A DNA stretch of 64,000 nt. Source: Tethya wilhelma (taxonomy: Eukaryota > Porifera > Demospongiae > Tethyida > Tethyidae). The DNA lies in NCBI GenBank assembly GCA_964030475.1, contig CAXIPT010000005.1, forward strand, positions 5,660,875-5,724,874. Reading direction: 5' to 3'. Below the pieces are notes generated by a model. It was given only the letters and a program-made list of their open reading frames with translations, was not told the DNA's origin and ran no database searches. Both the position numbers and the translations under genes were made by a program. Below are positions 46,742 through 59,093 of the stretch, piece after piece; the first letter of the stretch is position 1, and each line of letters starts with the position of its first letter.

Positions 46742-47470
46742 TGGAAGGACACACGGAATGAAGTATTGGAGGGAGCAGTTGACCTAGTCTTTGGCACACT
46801 TGGTGTAGGCGACTTCAATCTTGGGGAATTCTTTGGAGTTCCTACTGTCAACCGAATAACAACAATTGCTACTCCTGCAATGATCCGTGACCGTCTCATC
46901 AATCTGTTTGGAGAAGACCCTCAGTTCACTGAAGAGATGGGTCTGAAGATGAAAGAGAAGATGCTGGAAGATCTCCGAGCTGAGCCACCTCGAAAGGAGG
47001 AGTACATGAGCAGGGTTGGAATAGCACTCCTGTTTGATCGAGCTGGTGGGAAACTGACAGAAGCAATGGGAGATGAAATTGCAAGCATCCAAGTTAAAGA
47101 GCCACACCACAAGAAGATCATTGAAGAAATCCGTGAGCTGTGGGACCAATGGGATGCTAGAGAAGAAATTAAAGACGACAATTGTCTTGAATTTGACTCC
47201 TTCTACCATGGCTTCATGGCTCCCTACTTTGGTTGCTATCGTTGCCTTGACACAAAGGCAGCACTTCAAGCCATAGACATGGACAACGATGGTCTGGTGG
47301 ATTGGAGTGAGTTCCTGGTGTACATCAAGTGGGCCCTGCACCAGTATCCTGACACACAGAATGCTGACGATGTCCTGGCAATTGCATTTGAGAAAGGTCT
47401 TATCCCAGCTATGCGTGATGAGAAGGTCAAGCACCCTGAAAGCCATGAAGGAATGCATCAGAATGTTTAG
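46742..47470 (+). CDS. EF-hand protein, single exon
   Basis: Open from before 46742 to a stop at 47468-47470; the first ATG in frame is at 46880 (MIRDRLINLFGED, about 196 residues), with protein-like sequence for 45 codons before it, so the 5' end may be cut. One good EF-hand calcium loop near the C-terminus (DMDNDGLVDWSEF: Asp 1, 3, 5 and Glu 12 present) and a degenerate one before (WDAREE..LEFDSFYHGF). The end, KGLIPAMRDE, recurs in invertebrate EF-hand proteins of unknown role. No introns in an intron-rich region suggests a retrocopy. AATAAA at 47561 may serve as poly(A) signal. Confidence 0.6.
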   Translation, partial: WKDTRNEVLEGAVDLVFGTLGVGDFNLGEFFGVPTVNRITTIATPAMIRDRLINLFGEDPQFTEEMGLKMKEKMLEDLRAEPPRKEEYMSRVGIALLFDRAGGKLTEAMGDEIASIQVKEPHHKKIIEEIRELWDQWDAREEIKDDNCLEFDSFYHGFMAPYFGCYRCLDTKAALQAIDMDNDGLVDWSEFLVYIKWALHQYPDTQNADDVLAIAFEKGLIPAMRDEKVKHPESHEGMHQNV

Positions 47471-48689
47471 TTTTGTTTGTTAGTATTTTAAAGTAGTAAA
47501 TATTCTCTAAGGAGGTATATACATTCTTTGTTAGCTTCATATTAGCTTGTATTCAAAACAAATAAACTATAGTCCTTACAATTATTAGGTGACAGTAAAT
47601 CCATAATGAGTGCCACATGTTACACAATATTTTAATTTTATTTCTTCCAGTACGTATACTTTATTGCATATATAGCTATATATCCCTAGACACATGGTGT
47701 ATCAATATCATAGTGCATTTATAAATAAAGCTAAAAGAAAATTACAACATACTGTATAGTGAGTAAAATCAGCGAGAATCAAATTTTGCAAACTTAAATT
47801 ACCAATCATGCTAAAATACATGTGAAGTCCCCAAAATACATTGCCAGATAGTGTAATCAATAGTGTAATCATAATTATAGCTTTCTAGTGGGTATATAAT
47901 GTTGGTGTTACTTGATTTTCTTGGAATCCATACCTAATCATGACTACGCAACCATATCAGCATCTTTAGCCATGGAGTAGAAGACACCCCGCTCTTATTG
48001 TTGAGTAGTATAGATCAGTATTAACATCCTTGAAGACCATGCAAATTAAGACCTTCCCTGTAATGAGTGGAGTGGTGCTGGAAGGTCACATGACCTCCAG
48101 TTGGCTAATCAGGAGAAGGACGATGAGACTCAATCACAGACAAAGCCTACAAGAACAAAAGAATGATACGATAATAACAGTTACTAGAAAAACAAGATAG
48201 TACTGAAATATATTTTATATGCACAATGAAAATAATGACCAAATTCAGTCAACCTCACCTTATTGGGTGTATCACACAGTGTACTCTTTGTTTAACTCTA
48301 TAGACATGATGTTTTTCTCAGGTTCACTGACCATTCTTATCACAAAATTCAACAGAAAGATTATCTGAATTCAACCTAAGGCAGAGATGCAAATTTGTGA
48401 CATTTTATGTACATATAATATATGTACACACTTTGCTCCCTCAATATAATGCCGCATCAATAATATTATATCTGCAATTATTACGCACATGTATACACTT
48501 CTGCAAAGCATATCTAGCTGATGGAGAGTGCATGCACCTCAATCTTGCTGGGTCAATGGGGAGCTTGAGTGTGTCTTGACACAGTTGACCTGAATGGCAG
48601 CAAAAAAACATACCAATGAACTCTAGACCACCTGGAAGGCAACAGTATTATATGCATCTACATAATTATATATAATATTATTGTGTATG

Positions 48690-49190
48690 CAGTAATATGT
48701 GAACAAAAACTTTACAAAGTGTATCTATAGGTATGCATGTGTACATGTAACACAAGCATATAATTTGCACACATGTATGTACATCTGCTTGCTTCTCAAT
48801 ACAATTCAAAATGATATGATTGTGTTACACAAATGATATGTTTGCAAATAGATACGTATGTGAATTTTACAATACTACACATGCATTCTTAACAAACAAT
48901 TTAATATTTCTGGATTGTTCCATTAAAAACTCGAGTGATTCTGACGCATGTAATATGTGAACAAAAACTTTACAAAGTGTAGGTATATTATTATGCATGT
49001 GTACATGTAACACAAGCATATCATTTGCACACATGTATATACATCTGCCTGCTTCTCAATACAATGCAAAATGATATGTCTGATTGTGTAACACAAATGA
49101 TATGTTTGTACGTAGATATTTGAATTTTACAATACTACACTTAATGTTCTTGGATTAATCCATTAAAAACTCGAATGATTCTGACATGAT
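48690..49190. repeat. Two-copy tandem repeat, unit about 257 bases
   Basis: 48692 onward (GTAATATGTGAACAAAAAC) recurs at 48949 and the match runs to CTCGAATGATTCTGAC near 49183, with several indels. No coding content. Confidence 0.8.
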
Positions 49191-50932
49191 TTTGTAGGAA
49201 CCTGAGTAATTATTCTTACATACTACACATAGATGAACTGTTTATAGTATTACCATTATTTGTCCATTAGCAATAATAGGGTATAATTTTTTTTCCTCCT
49301 GTATCATGGAGCTTTGATAATACTCATAAACCCTATACGGCTGTCCAAGCCTTTGAGATATTGTTGAAGACGAAGCAGAGATCACGATATTAGCAACATT
49401 TGTACATGAGCTAGCATACTCCTATAATCATTCTTGTTTTGGATTTTAAGAAAGAACCTCACAAGCATTCTGTTGCTGGCTTTAATTTGCTTGGTCTGTT
49501 GTAACTCATAATGCTTATTGCTTTATGACCTAGCTGTTCTGCTCGATCTGTATAGTTCTTCTGAAGTACCTTAATTGTTTGTACATTCCAGAGTACTAGT
49601 AACCCACTATGGTTTGTCCTGCCTCGATTCTCTCTTCGTTATGAATTGTTGAGACTATATATCCCAGCCAACTGCTACTTATGTAAACCATGCCTTTGTG
49701 TCATCTAATGGTACATACTTAAGAGGTGTGATGTAAAAGTTGCATGTTGTTGGTACCTTCAGTACTTTCAACACAATGTCATATAATATTATAGATCAAG
49801 CAATTGAACATGACACTGTTAATTGAACATTAGAAATTAATTTGTTCTCAGTCTTCGATTAATATCAACATGCACGTTGAAAGCATTTAGAACCATTCTC
49901 TGGCATTCTCTGCACATGTATATAATTATTAACAATATTTAAAGTTCTGTGAGTTTTAATGGGTTAGTTAGCTCTAGATATGAGAAGATTTGGAAAAATT
50001 AATGTGAAAATACTTAAATTCTAAATCTTTGTTGCTTCTGTGAATCTATGCATTAGCATACAGTAGAAACTCCAATAGTGGAACCTCCGAGATAGGCCTA
50101 AGGACACTGTATTATAAGCCTCTCAACAAAGGATGATTCTTAGTTCCCAAAAATTCCAATTCCCTATTGTAGCATTACAAACAGAACTTCTGGGAAGAGG
50201 ACAACCTCCCTACAAAGGACAACAAGTCGAATTTATATTGTCCCCAAAGTGTGCTTTGTTCGGAGGTTTTACTGTAGAAGGTTAATCTATCACATGATAT
50301 ACTTAATTAATTAATTGGAGAATTTTTAGGGGAAAATGATTATATGAATTTAATCTTGAACTACATACATAGTATTCACCTGTTAGCACAGAAACTGGTA
50401 TAGTAGGCTATCTGGTTGTAGTTAACTCTCCTCTCACTCTCAGTGATGAACCTCTCCTGCTGTCGATAAGCTCTGATGCTAGCTGCTCCATGGCAGTGAT
50501 GCACTCTTGGAAGTGAGTGTAGATAGGAGTATGCTGTGATTCACTGACTCAAGATGCTTGAGCTGACAAGATGTGGCCACATAGATCCTCTGAGGGAACA
50601 GAAACATATCAATTAACACTCAATCAATGACACTTGTCGAGACACCAGTGCATGCAAATAGCAAATACTATACTCATGAGCATAAAGGAATAATATTGAC
50701 CACAATGAAGATAGGAGTGGCAAAAACAATCACAAAAAATACTGCTGACATGATGATGTTGAATATCGTTAGAAGTAGCCTAGAGACTTAATTGAGAGTA
50801 TTAATTTAATAACAATGAAAACATCGTCATGAATAAGGTATACAAGTTAGGGGATTGAATCACATGTGACCTAGGTCTCAATGATCTTGGTTGATGACAT
50901 AATATCCTTTGAGAGTTGATTAAGTATCCTAC

Positions 50933-50935
<3 letters not shown>

Positions 50936-50993
<58 letters not shown>
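50936..50993. repeat. (AG)n microsatellite
   Basis: About 28 uninterrupted AG units. Confidence 0.95.
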
Positions 50994-50997
<4 letters not shown>

Positions 50998-51064
50998 AAC
51001 ACTAAACCATGCTTCAATCAAAGTAGAGCAGAGTCAATTATTGAAGGGAAATGGTCATCATACT

Positions 51065-51249
51065 TACACTGTTAAATTTTGGTGTGTAAAAATGAAAGTA
51101 AAACTACACGCTTTAAACAAATTGTGCTACTGCCACATGTAAACTGTCCCCAAAAAGTACACACTTCACTTAGTGTGTTACTTCCACATGAAAAGTATCG
51201 CCAAAAACTACACACTTCGTTTTTTAATACACCAAAATTTAACAGTGTA
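51065..51249. mobile_element. MITE, TIR TACACTGTTAAATTTTGG (copy 1)
   Basis: Perfect 21-base terminal inverted repeats; 185 bases, mostly self-complementary, no gene. Ends with TA, as in Tc1/mariner-like insertions. Relatives at 61822-61957 and 62139-62283. Confidence 0.8.
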
Positions 51250-52653
51250 GATCTTCACAACTGTTGGGAAGTTTTTTGGTTGTACACACCCATACTAAAC
51301 ATGGCTTAAGCTTTTTTACTACGGGAGCTACTACAGGCTAAGAACACATTGGCACATGCATGCATTAGAGGAAAGAATCAAACAGTCATAGACGTGCACT
51401 AGTTGATTTCCAAACCAAATCTCAAGGCCTACATGTAAACAGCATAATCATGACCCACGTGATACAACAAAATATTTAATATGTCCACACCAAAACACAG
51501 ATCTAAAGGTAATTGGCCAAATACATGAAAATTTGTTTCTGTATAAAGAGTTAGACATATACTTTTGACATAAACTACATTGTGTTTTCGTGCAATACTA
51601 TTGTATTGTGTTAGGGGTAAGATATTGTCTAAGACAATTAAACTTGACATGTGACAATAATAATATACTATAATTTGTAGGTACTTACTATAATAGTAGG
51701 GCTTGAGGTGAATTGTTACAACATGCATTGTCTAAGAGAAATTTGTATATAGGTACTCACCATAATAGTAGGGTTTGAGGTGTATGATTGTAACATGACC
51801 TGTTGCCAAAGTGATGGCAGAGATGGAGTGATAGAGTCTTGGTTGTATCTGACCATCAGGTAGTGTAAGCTGTACATTATTAATGAACGAACTTATTAAC
51901 AATCACGAAGTATACAACATGTTAAGGTGAACATAATTTAATTTATTTTGATTAATTAAAGCTATGTTGACATTGTACATCACCTCACCTTCTTCCACTT
52001 GGGAGTACATATATAGGCTAGTAGTACACAATTCAAAATTAAGAAGGCTCTATTTCGTAAGTTTGTGGTAACAGTCCATGTCATAGCCAGATTTGTTTCA
52101 GACTCATGGAAAGTTTCACAGTACTGCTAAAAATTTGAGTACTGAACAAAGAAAGGCTGTTTTAAGCCAATTTGCCATGAAAACACTTGACTCTGACTTG
52201 AGAGAAATACTGGCTGACTGCCAGAATGGCCTGGGTTTTTTGGTTTGCCATTTATAATTGCTAATTACAGCATCCTACAATACATTGGTCAACAATGTTC
52301 ATGATTGTATAAAGATCAGGCATTGTGTTATATATTGTAAAAGTTTGGACTTATTAGGCAATTTTAGGAAGATTGTGTATTTTATCCTAAGTGACCTGAT
52401 CATGAAGTACTACAGTAACTGTTGATGTGTATGTGATGTCTGTTGTTTTTTTAATTTTTTGTATGTGCTAGGTGCTTGACTTTACTTGTGGTTTTTCTTG
52501 GGTTCTTTTTTCTTGAATTCTTTGATGATTTGTATAAGGATTAGGTCATAATGGCTAGGATTTACTATAATTTTAACAATCTAGGAGGATTTTTGTCAAT
52601 TAACACTCCATTAGTAGAGCGTTGATGACTGTTATAGATTCAAAAATGGAGAA

Positions 52654-52722
52654 TTAAAATAACTACATGTGAAGAAGCTGAGCTAGAGTGGGGCTCCGCT
52701 TCTTCACATCTAGTTATTTTAA
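52654..52722. repeat. 25-base hairpin
   Basis: 52654-52678 pairs with 52698-52722 with one mismatch; 19-base loop. Could be a small RNA precursor or a MITE relic. Confidence 0.6.
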
Positions 52723-53446
52723 TAATTGTTGTAACAAATTGCACAAATATTAATTTGTACTTGTACATCAGACTGATTTAATTTGTGTGTTTACATGTGT
52801 TACTGTTATTTGGAACTTATAAGAATTATGACATTATAATTATTGTAAATTTTACAGAATGTCATAATCCACATGTCATGTCATGTAATCAAGCTGGGAA
52901 AAAAAGCAGGCTTATTATAAATATTCAAATATAATTATATACACAGACACTGTATACTATTAATTTTGTAAAATGAATAATAATAATAATTATAGTAATA
53001 ATTATATGCTTTATAGCAACACTAGCAACTAGATAAGACTTAAAACTGTGATGAGTGAGATGAAGATGAAGAGTTCAGTGGCATGGAGGTAGCCGACAGA
53101 CAGACACCAAACTAGTGATGCTGCTGCAATTAACTTACAGCTATATACAATGATCGATATGATTTGATTTGAGTGTAATTAAGCACACACATACACAACA
53201 ACAATAACACGAATAACAACAACAACAACAACAACAAAAGACATACTGATATAGTTACTGCTACATCTATTGCAAGGCAGAGGTATAATTATAGTCAAAT
53301 GAACAGAGTATGCATGATCAGCCGGGTAAAAATGCATGCTCCAGAAAGTATAATTACAAATGACTGATATTAATGTTATTGTTGTAGGTATAGAGAGAGT
53401 GAGAGATCAATGGGTGGGAGAGAGTTCCAGAGACTTACAATGNTAC

Positions 53447-56400
53447 CTTGAGGAACACTTTGGTCAGTCCAATCTGCCAGTCATGACCATCTCCTTGGAA
53501 AACTCTGTTGCAAATCGTCTTTGAGGTGTACTTGAAGTCTGTCACATCACACATTTTCAGACCAGGTATGAGCACACGATAGCGTTCAACAAACTCAGCA
53601 AAGGAGTGACGAATAGGGTAGCCAGCACGACGAATTCTAAAGCAAGCACAACCATGCATTCAAATAAGTAAAATACTGATAAAAAGGAAAAAGATTACAC
53701 AAAAATGTTGCAATTTAAGTAACCTGATGGTTTCCATCATGCCAGAATAGCGTAGCTGTCGGGTGCAAAGTTCACGATCGTATGTCAGAGCCTCTTTGAA
53801 CTCATTGGGTTTGATGCACCTCACAAAGAATGGCTGACAACGACTCAGGGTGGCCATCAGCTCATCCAAGGACTTCTTGAACTGGACACCAAGAGTTGGG
53901 GACTTCTTACGAGTTTCAGAAGTCTAAAAATTAAAGAGATCACAAGACAAAATTCACAACAAAATTTCCTAGTCACAATATTACATTGCAAAGAGGTACA
54001 AGCATAGCAGTCACATTTTCAGTTCAACTTGTGTGAGACTAAATTAAACATACCATGGCTTTCACTCCAGAGAAAAGGGTTTGGAGGAAGGGAGACTTTG
54101 AGCCGTGCAGCAAATCAAACAGATCATTGCTGAACGTGTCTCTGTTCTTCTCCAGCACTCCAGTGGCACTGTACCACACATTACCAGCAAAATGGCGGAT
54201 ACCAAAAGCGTGAACAGTTTCTGATTTTGGTTTCATGTAGTTTGGGTTCTTTGTGTGTTGCTGGTGAAGCTTCTTCAACATGGACAGATCTGTGCCCTGT
54301 GTGTTGCAGTATATATAGACAAATATAATTCCAGGTGCATTTTGTGAGATAATTATGTAGACTCACTTTCGGGAAGCGACTCTCTTCATCAATCAAGGAG
54401 ATGATGTTGAGTGGTTTGGCAGCCAACAAGTCCAAGATCTCCTGGTTGTCTTTGAACTGAATGTGCTCCCATTTGATGTTCTCTAAACAATTACCAAAAA
54501 TACAATTGGTTCACATGGAAGTGTTGTATAATAATTATATGATAGTCTATAATAAGTTTTAACAGTACCTTAATCATACAGTTAAAGTATCAGTTGATGG
54601 AGCACATACCTTTGTCATACTCAGCCTGCTCTAGCTTGAAGATGTGATGGACGAAGAACTGTTGCAAATTCTCATTGCAAAAGTTGATGCAGAGCTGCTC
54701 AAAGGAGTTGACCTCAAACGTCTCAAAACCAAAGATGTCCAGTACTCCAATGGAGAGGCGTTTCTGGCTACGATTTTCCTATAATTAGAGAAATAAACTT
54801 AAAAAATATTCAACTAAGAAGTGATGAACTTGATACAATGTTATACCTTTGGCTTGTATATAGCCTCATTGATCTTCTGCACAATCCAAATGAACTGTCG
54901 GCCATATATTCCCTTCACAAAAGCATCACACACGTCTTGAGCAGTCTCAGAATTCAGGGGACTGACAATGGCCTCCCCACGAGTGAGAGTTGTCTTCGTA
55001 CACAGAGCCTTCTCCAGTGCATCCGCAGGAACACGGAGGAATTCAGCAGCTGTTTTGCACACTTCACGATTCTCGATAAACGACACTGGAAGGTTATGCT
55101 TTTCCACCTCTGAAATAAGTATAGCATTTATGGTGGTTTTCATAGCAAGAAATGCAGTGTATTAGGGTATGAGTCTACAAGTACTTAATACCCATGCACA
55201 CCTAATTTTTAATCCTACGACTTTTCTAAAATAATATTACCTCCAAATTGAATGTTTCCAAGGTGCATGACGGTGGCCACAATACTCCAGATGTTTGACT
55301 CATCATCTGAGCTGAAGTTGAGCACTTTCATTGCTCCACGTATCACTGCAAAGTACTGGGCATCACCAACTGGGCGTCCATCACTCTCATAGATGACATC
55401 ACATTCCACACAGTCTCCCTGAATTGGTATGTATACGTATTTATGAGTAAGCAGTGAAGTAAACAACAGCTGCTGCATTTATTGCAATTACAAAATTCGT
55501 TCTCTGATAAACTCTTACCTTGGTGAGATAGTTGTATGCTCTCGGGTCTTTGACCAGCTTGAGCTTTGCAAGATCTTGCTTGCTCATGCCAGCCAACAAA
55601 CGGTAGAAGATGTGATAGTTTCTCTCTCCTTGAAGCTATGTGCACAGTCATACATACACACATGCATGAATCAGTTAAAAACATAATCTGAGTTAAAATC
55701 AAGCAATCATTGCTAACTGAGAGTACTTTTGATTGTACTAACTTGGTGGACAAGTCGAGATTTTTCCAGCAGGTACTGGTTGATCTTGGCGCCTTCAATG
55801 ACTCCATTAGCTGTGAAGTGAACGTCAATGTACTTGCCAAAGCGACTTGAGTTGTCGTTACGTTTTGTCTTGGCATTTCCAAAGGCTGGGAAGAAAAGTT
55901 AACAGCATTCAATATTCATTAGGACTTAAATCTCATTCATAATAATCATAATCATGATTAATGCATATCCCATGGAACATTAGATAACTTAATTTAGCAA
56001 TGCAATGGTACTATTCCTTTTTTGGTCAATTTTGGGAGCTCAGATGAAATATAAAATCAACTTTCATTCAGTTCCCCTCTGTATTACTCCCCTATGTATG
56101 TATTCTGGAATTTCACAGCAGCACAGTTGACATGTACAAAATGTAGTATATGCAGGCACTGATTTGAATGAGTCTTGAGATCAGGCACAATTCGTACAAT
56201 ATAGCTTGCTGTCAGTTAACACCCACTGTCAATGAATCTCCTTTAGCACCACATGCAGCACACATGAACCACACATGTATGCAAGAAATGCTCTCTCTAC
56301 TAAAACATCAGGTAATTCATCAGTAATCTAAATATCCAGACTATACCTTCTAGGATTGGGTTTGCTTCCAAGATCTGTTGTTCGATCCACGAGTGCTGAC

Positions 56401-57586
56401 CGCTAACGGCAGCGAGAAACTGAAGGATCAGTTTCGTGGACTCTGTCTTTCCAGCACCACTCTCTCCACTGATGATCACACACTGGTCTCTCTGCCCTCT
56501 CTTCATAAAGTAGTAGGCATTGTCCGCAATGGCAAACACGTGAGGTGATTCTTCTCCAATCTTCTTGTCTCTGTATCTGTTGATGTGCTCTTGGTCGTAA
56601 ATTGGAAGCAGCTGGTAGGGGTTGATGGCCACCAGGATGGAGCCAGTGTATGTCTGCGGGTTAAACATAGAGAGGGGTTACTGAGTGATTGCATAAATCT
56701 ATCTTGTCTGCTGTCCACTGGAGTTGCAGCTAGTTGTTATAAAGTACAAAGACATTTATTTTAAAGGTTACTTTCTTACTTTTTTTCTTTCAACTTACAT
56801 AAATGAGCTTTGACTTGTATCGAATGTGCAAGTTGTGTACGATACCAGCTTCGTGAAGATCACCAAGACGAATCTGTGTGAAAGGGAAAATAAAAAGATG
56901 ATCAGTTATTTGTTGTGATCTTTGTGCAATGATGTACATGTTGATATTCATGCCACGCCCACATGAGCTCATCCATTTATGGATGAGTGTGCCACCCAAA
57001 ACCAACTGATTCAGTCAAGATAGGCTGAAAAATAGGTACAAATAAATTTCACAAATTATGGACAAAGCAAAATTTACACTAGAGTTCACAGGGTGCAGCA
57101 CCACCTCTCATCAGTCAGACAAATGCAAACACACAATTGCCTAACTGGGAATTAAAAATCTCAAAGAATTCATACCATGTCTTCCACTCCATCCACTGAC
57201 GTGGGATGCATAATTTTGATCTTCTTTGCGTTCTTCGAGGACACCCAGTGCTCCTCTTCATTGTCATCCACCAGCTGGATTTGACCGGTATCCGAGAACT
57301 GGACCGTTGCTCCGATAGGCACATCGAACTCCCCATCCCCAGTGTTGTCAAACCACACTTGGTCTCCCTAAAGTACATTTGACAGAAGGAGAAACGTGGA
57401 CGTCAAACCACAGATGAAACACATTTGATTGTGCGCATTGAAGTCGGCGTTTGATTTGGGGGTGGGGCTGATGGATTTACAGCCTCCCTGCTCCGCGCTC
57501 TAATGCTCAGAGATTTTTTTTAAATGTAATACACAATCAACAATTGGCTTGAAATAATTATTCTTTACCTTTCTTAAAATCGGCAT
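53447..57586 (-). CDS. MYO7A: Myosin VII motor domain
   Basis: 13 exons, 737 codons: 57569-57586, 57176-57367, 56799-56873, 56347-56653, 55743-55885, 55519-55635, 55241-55418, 54847-55109, 54610-54778, 54367-54482, 54054-54296, 53724-53923, 53447-53636. The first exon has six codons (MPILRK). N-terminal SH3-like part ([14 protein letters not shown]), P-loop GESGAGKT, switch [11 protein letters not shown], switch II DIFGFE, actin-binding part ([23 protein letters not shown]), converter ending [12 protein letters not shown]. Actin-based ATP-driven motor; animal myosin VII acts in microvilli, filopodia and stereocilia. The donor after 53447 is followed four bases later by an N at 53443 and the next exon is not adjacent. 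Joined to 34883 (phase 0, [13 protein letters not shown]) it gives a full 2205-residue MYO7, close to the human length. Best match by memory is MYO7A over MYO7B, not certain. Confidence 0.9.
55886..56346. other. Motor intron 4
   Basis: 461-base intron between the P-loop and switch I exons; nothing else seen. Confidence 0.6.
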
Positions 57587-57928
57587 GATTCTTTTTCAGA
57601 GATTTTCGAAAGTTTCAAGAAGATGATTCTAAGCGTGCAAGTGGGAGGGGCAGCAAACCAAATCGCAATGACGTCTTCCTCGTCTTCTAGTTCTTTCCAC
57701 GAACTGGCTAGCTCGAGGGTGAGATCTTCTGTGTCTCTACGCAAACAGGAATGGCTCTACAAGTCCTGTTGCAGGCGAGCCTACTGTTCACTGAAAGAGG
57801 CACACCCACTGCAAGTGGAAAACAACTTGAGAGGTAACGCCCATGTTGCAGAATACGCGCACGTGACGCTAATAGGAGGCGGGGTCTAGGTGTGCTCTAA
57901 TTAGAATTTTGCATCCTCGCGACGCGGT
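57587..57928. promoter_or_regulatory. Shared spacer, myosin motor and exonuclease
   Basis: 342 bases between divergent starts, richer in CG than its surroundings. A plus-strand open stretch 57623-57835 ends at AGAG/GTAACG and could be a 5' exon of the exonuclease, though it matches nothing I know. Confidence 0.45.
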
Positions 57929-59093
57929 ATGCCACTGATGACTAGTAAGATTTTCCAATCAGTCAAGGCAGCATGGAGTGGAAGAGTCTTATTCTCATTT
58001 CATCGCGGATTACCGCTTTCTGCATGCCCTCCTCACTTGCATATCACCAAAGAGGACATAAGGAGGCTACCTGAAGCCAAATTCAAGGGGGAAACCCTGC
58101 TAATTAGTGACCCTTCAGAAGAGAAACAGTACTTGGAACAGATCATGTGTCTGTTTGAAGCAGGTGTTGTAGGAGTGGACACCGAAGCCAAACCGTCGAG
58201 GTTGGAACCAGCGCTAGTTCAGGTTGCCAGTGACGATGTGTGTATATGCTGGCGCCTACGAGGCGAACACTTGCACAAAAGATGGTTTCTAAAACGATCC
58301 TTCCCCAAAAAATTGAAAAAATTGCTTACGTCGGACAAAGTACTCAAGGTACAGATTTTTACTTGTGCTATTGTCCGTTAAATTTTGTAGTAATATTGAT
58401 TTTTCGACTGTTTATCGTTAAGGTTGGTCATGCTCTCGGTCACGATGCCCGGCTACTGATGAAGCACTATTATATCAACATGCAAAACTACTTTGACACT
58501 GTGACTGCGGTGCAGAAACAGCTCTCCTGCCTTCCCATGTACAATTTGAAGGGACTCACGGCTATATTTCACGGTCTTCATCTGAACAAACGACTCCAAA
58601 TGTCCAACTGGGAAAAGTCTGTCCTTGAAGACAGACAAATTGATTATGCATCCACCGATGCGTGGGCCTCACTGATAGTGTACAAGAGCCTTATCAAGTG
58701 AGTTACAAGATATTCTGTCGGTAATTTTCATTGTGATGTGAATCAAAGTATGTCGTTGTATGGATTAGCATGTCTGTCTCACGAGTTACACACATAGTAT
58801 GCGCATGTAGATTTACACGCAACGAGTATGGCTTTGAATACTTAAAAGATGATTTCAAGTGTGTACTTTCTCAACACGTATTTGTACCGTAGGTATGCCT
58901 CCAGGCAGGGAATCCTCCTAGGGCCACCTGTGAAGAGCTTTCAGAATTCTCATCAGGGACAGAAAATGGTGTGTCTAATGATCTCTCTGTGATAGAGCAT
59001 CAATTGACATGAAAGTTTCTATTGTGTTTATATCTCTAGCTCGGGAGAGTGGTGCAGAATCGTGTAGACAAGCCGAATGACAACCAAATCTGA
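57929..59093 (+). CDS. DEDDy 3'-5' exonuclease (EXD2/WRN-exonuclease type)
   Basis: Exons 57929-58348, 58423-58697, 58893-58968, 59040-59093; 274 residues. Exonuclease motifs: Exo I DTEAK (Asp and Glu for metal binding), Exo II around GHDARLL, Exo III YASTDAW (Tyr and Asp), all in the expected order, so the active site looks complete. The domain covers about residues 50-235; the short tail is Lys/Gln-rich. The first 30 residues are basic and Ser-containing and could be a mitochondrial presequence. Role: nucleic-acid end trimming, probably in repair or RNA processing; EXD2 acts in end resection and in mitochondria. The last exon is optional: reading through the third donor stops after eight more codons. 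Confidence 0.75.

Larger units (their letters stand above)
47471..53446. other. 6-kb gene-free stretch
   Basis: No supported exon on either strand. Holds the 257-base tandem repeat (48690-49190), (GA)n (50936-50993), a MITE (51065-51249) and a hairpin (52654-52722). It would be intronic if the motor exons splice to the IQ exons at 34.9 kb. Confidence 0.6.

Noticed and set aside
46784..47458. 224-codon open frame on the minus strand
   Set aside because: Antisense shadow of the EF-hand exon; Cys/His-rich, no domain.
48690..49190. CRISPR-like repeats
   Set aside because: Only two long diverged tandem units in animal DNA; no short spaced repeats.
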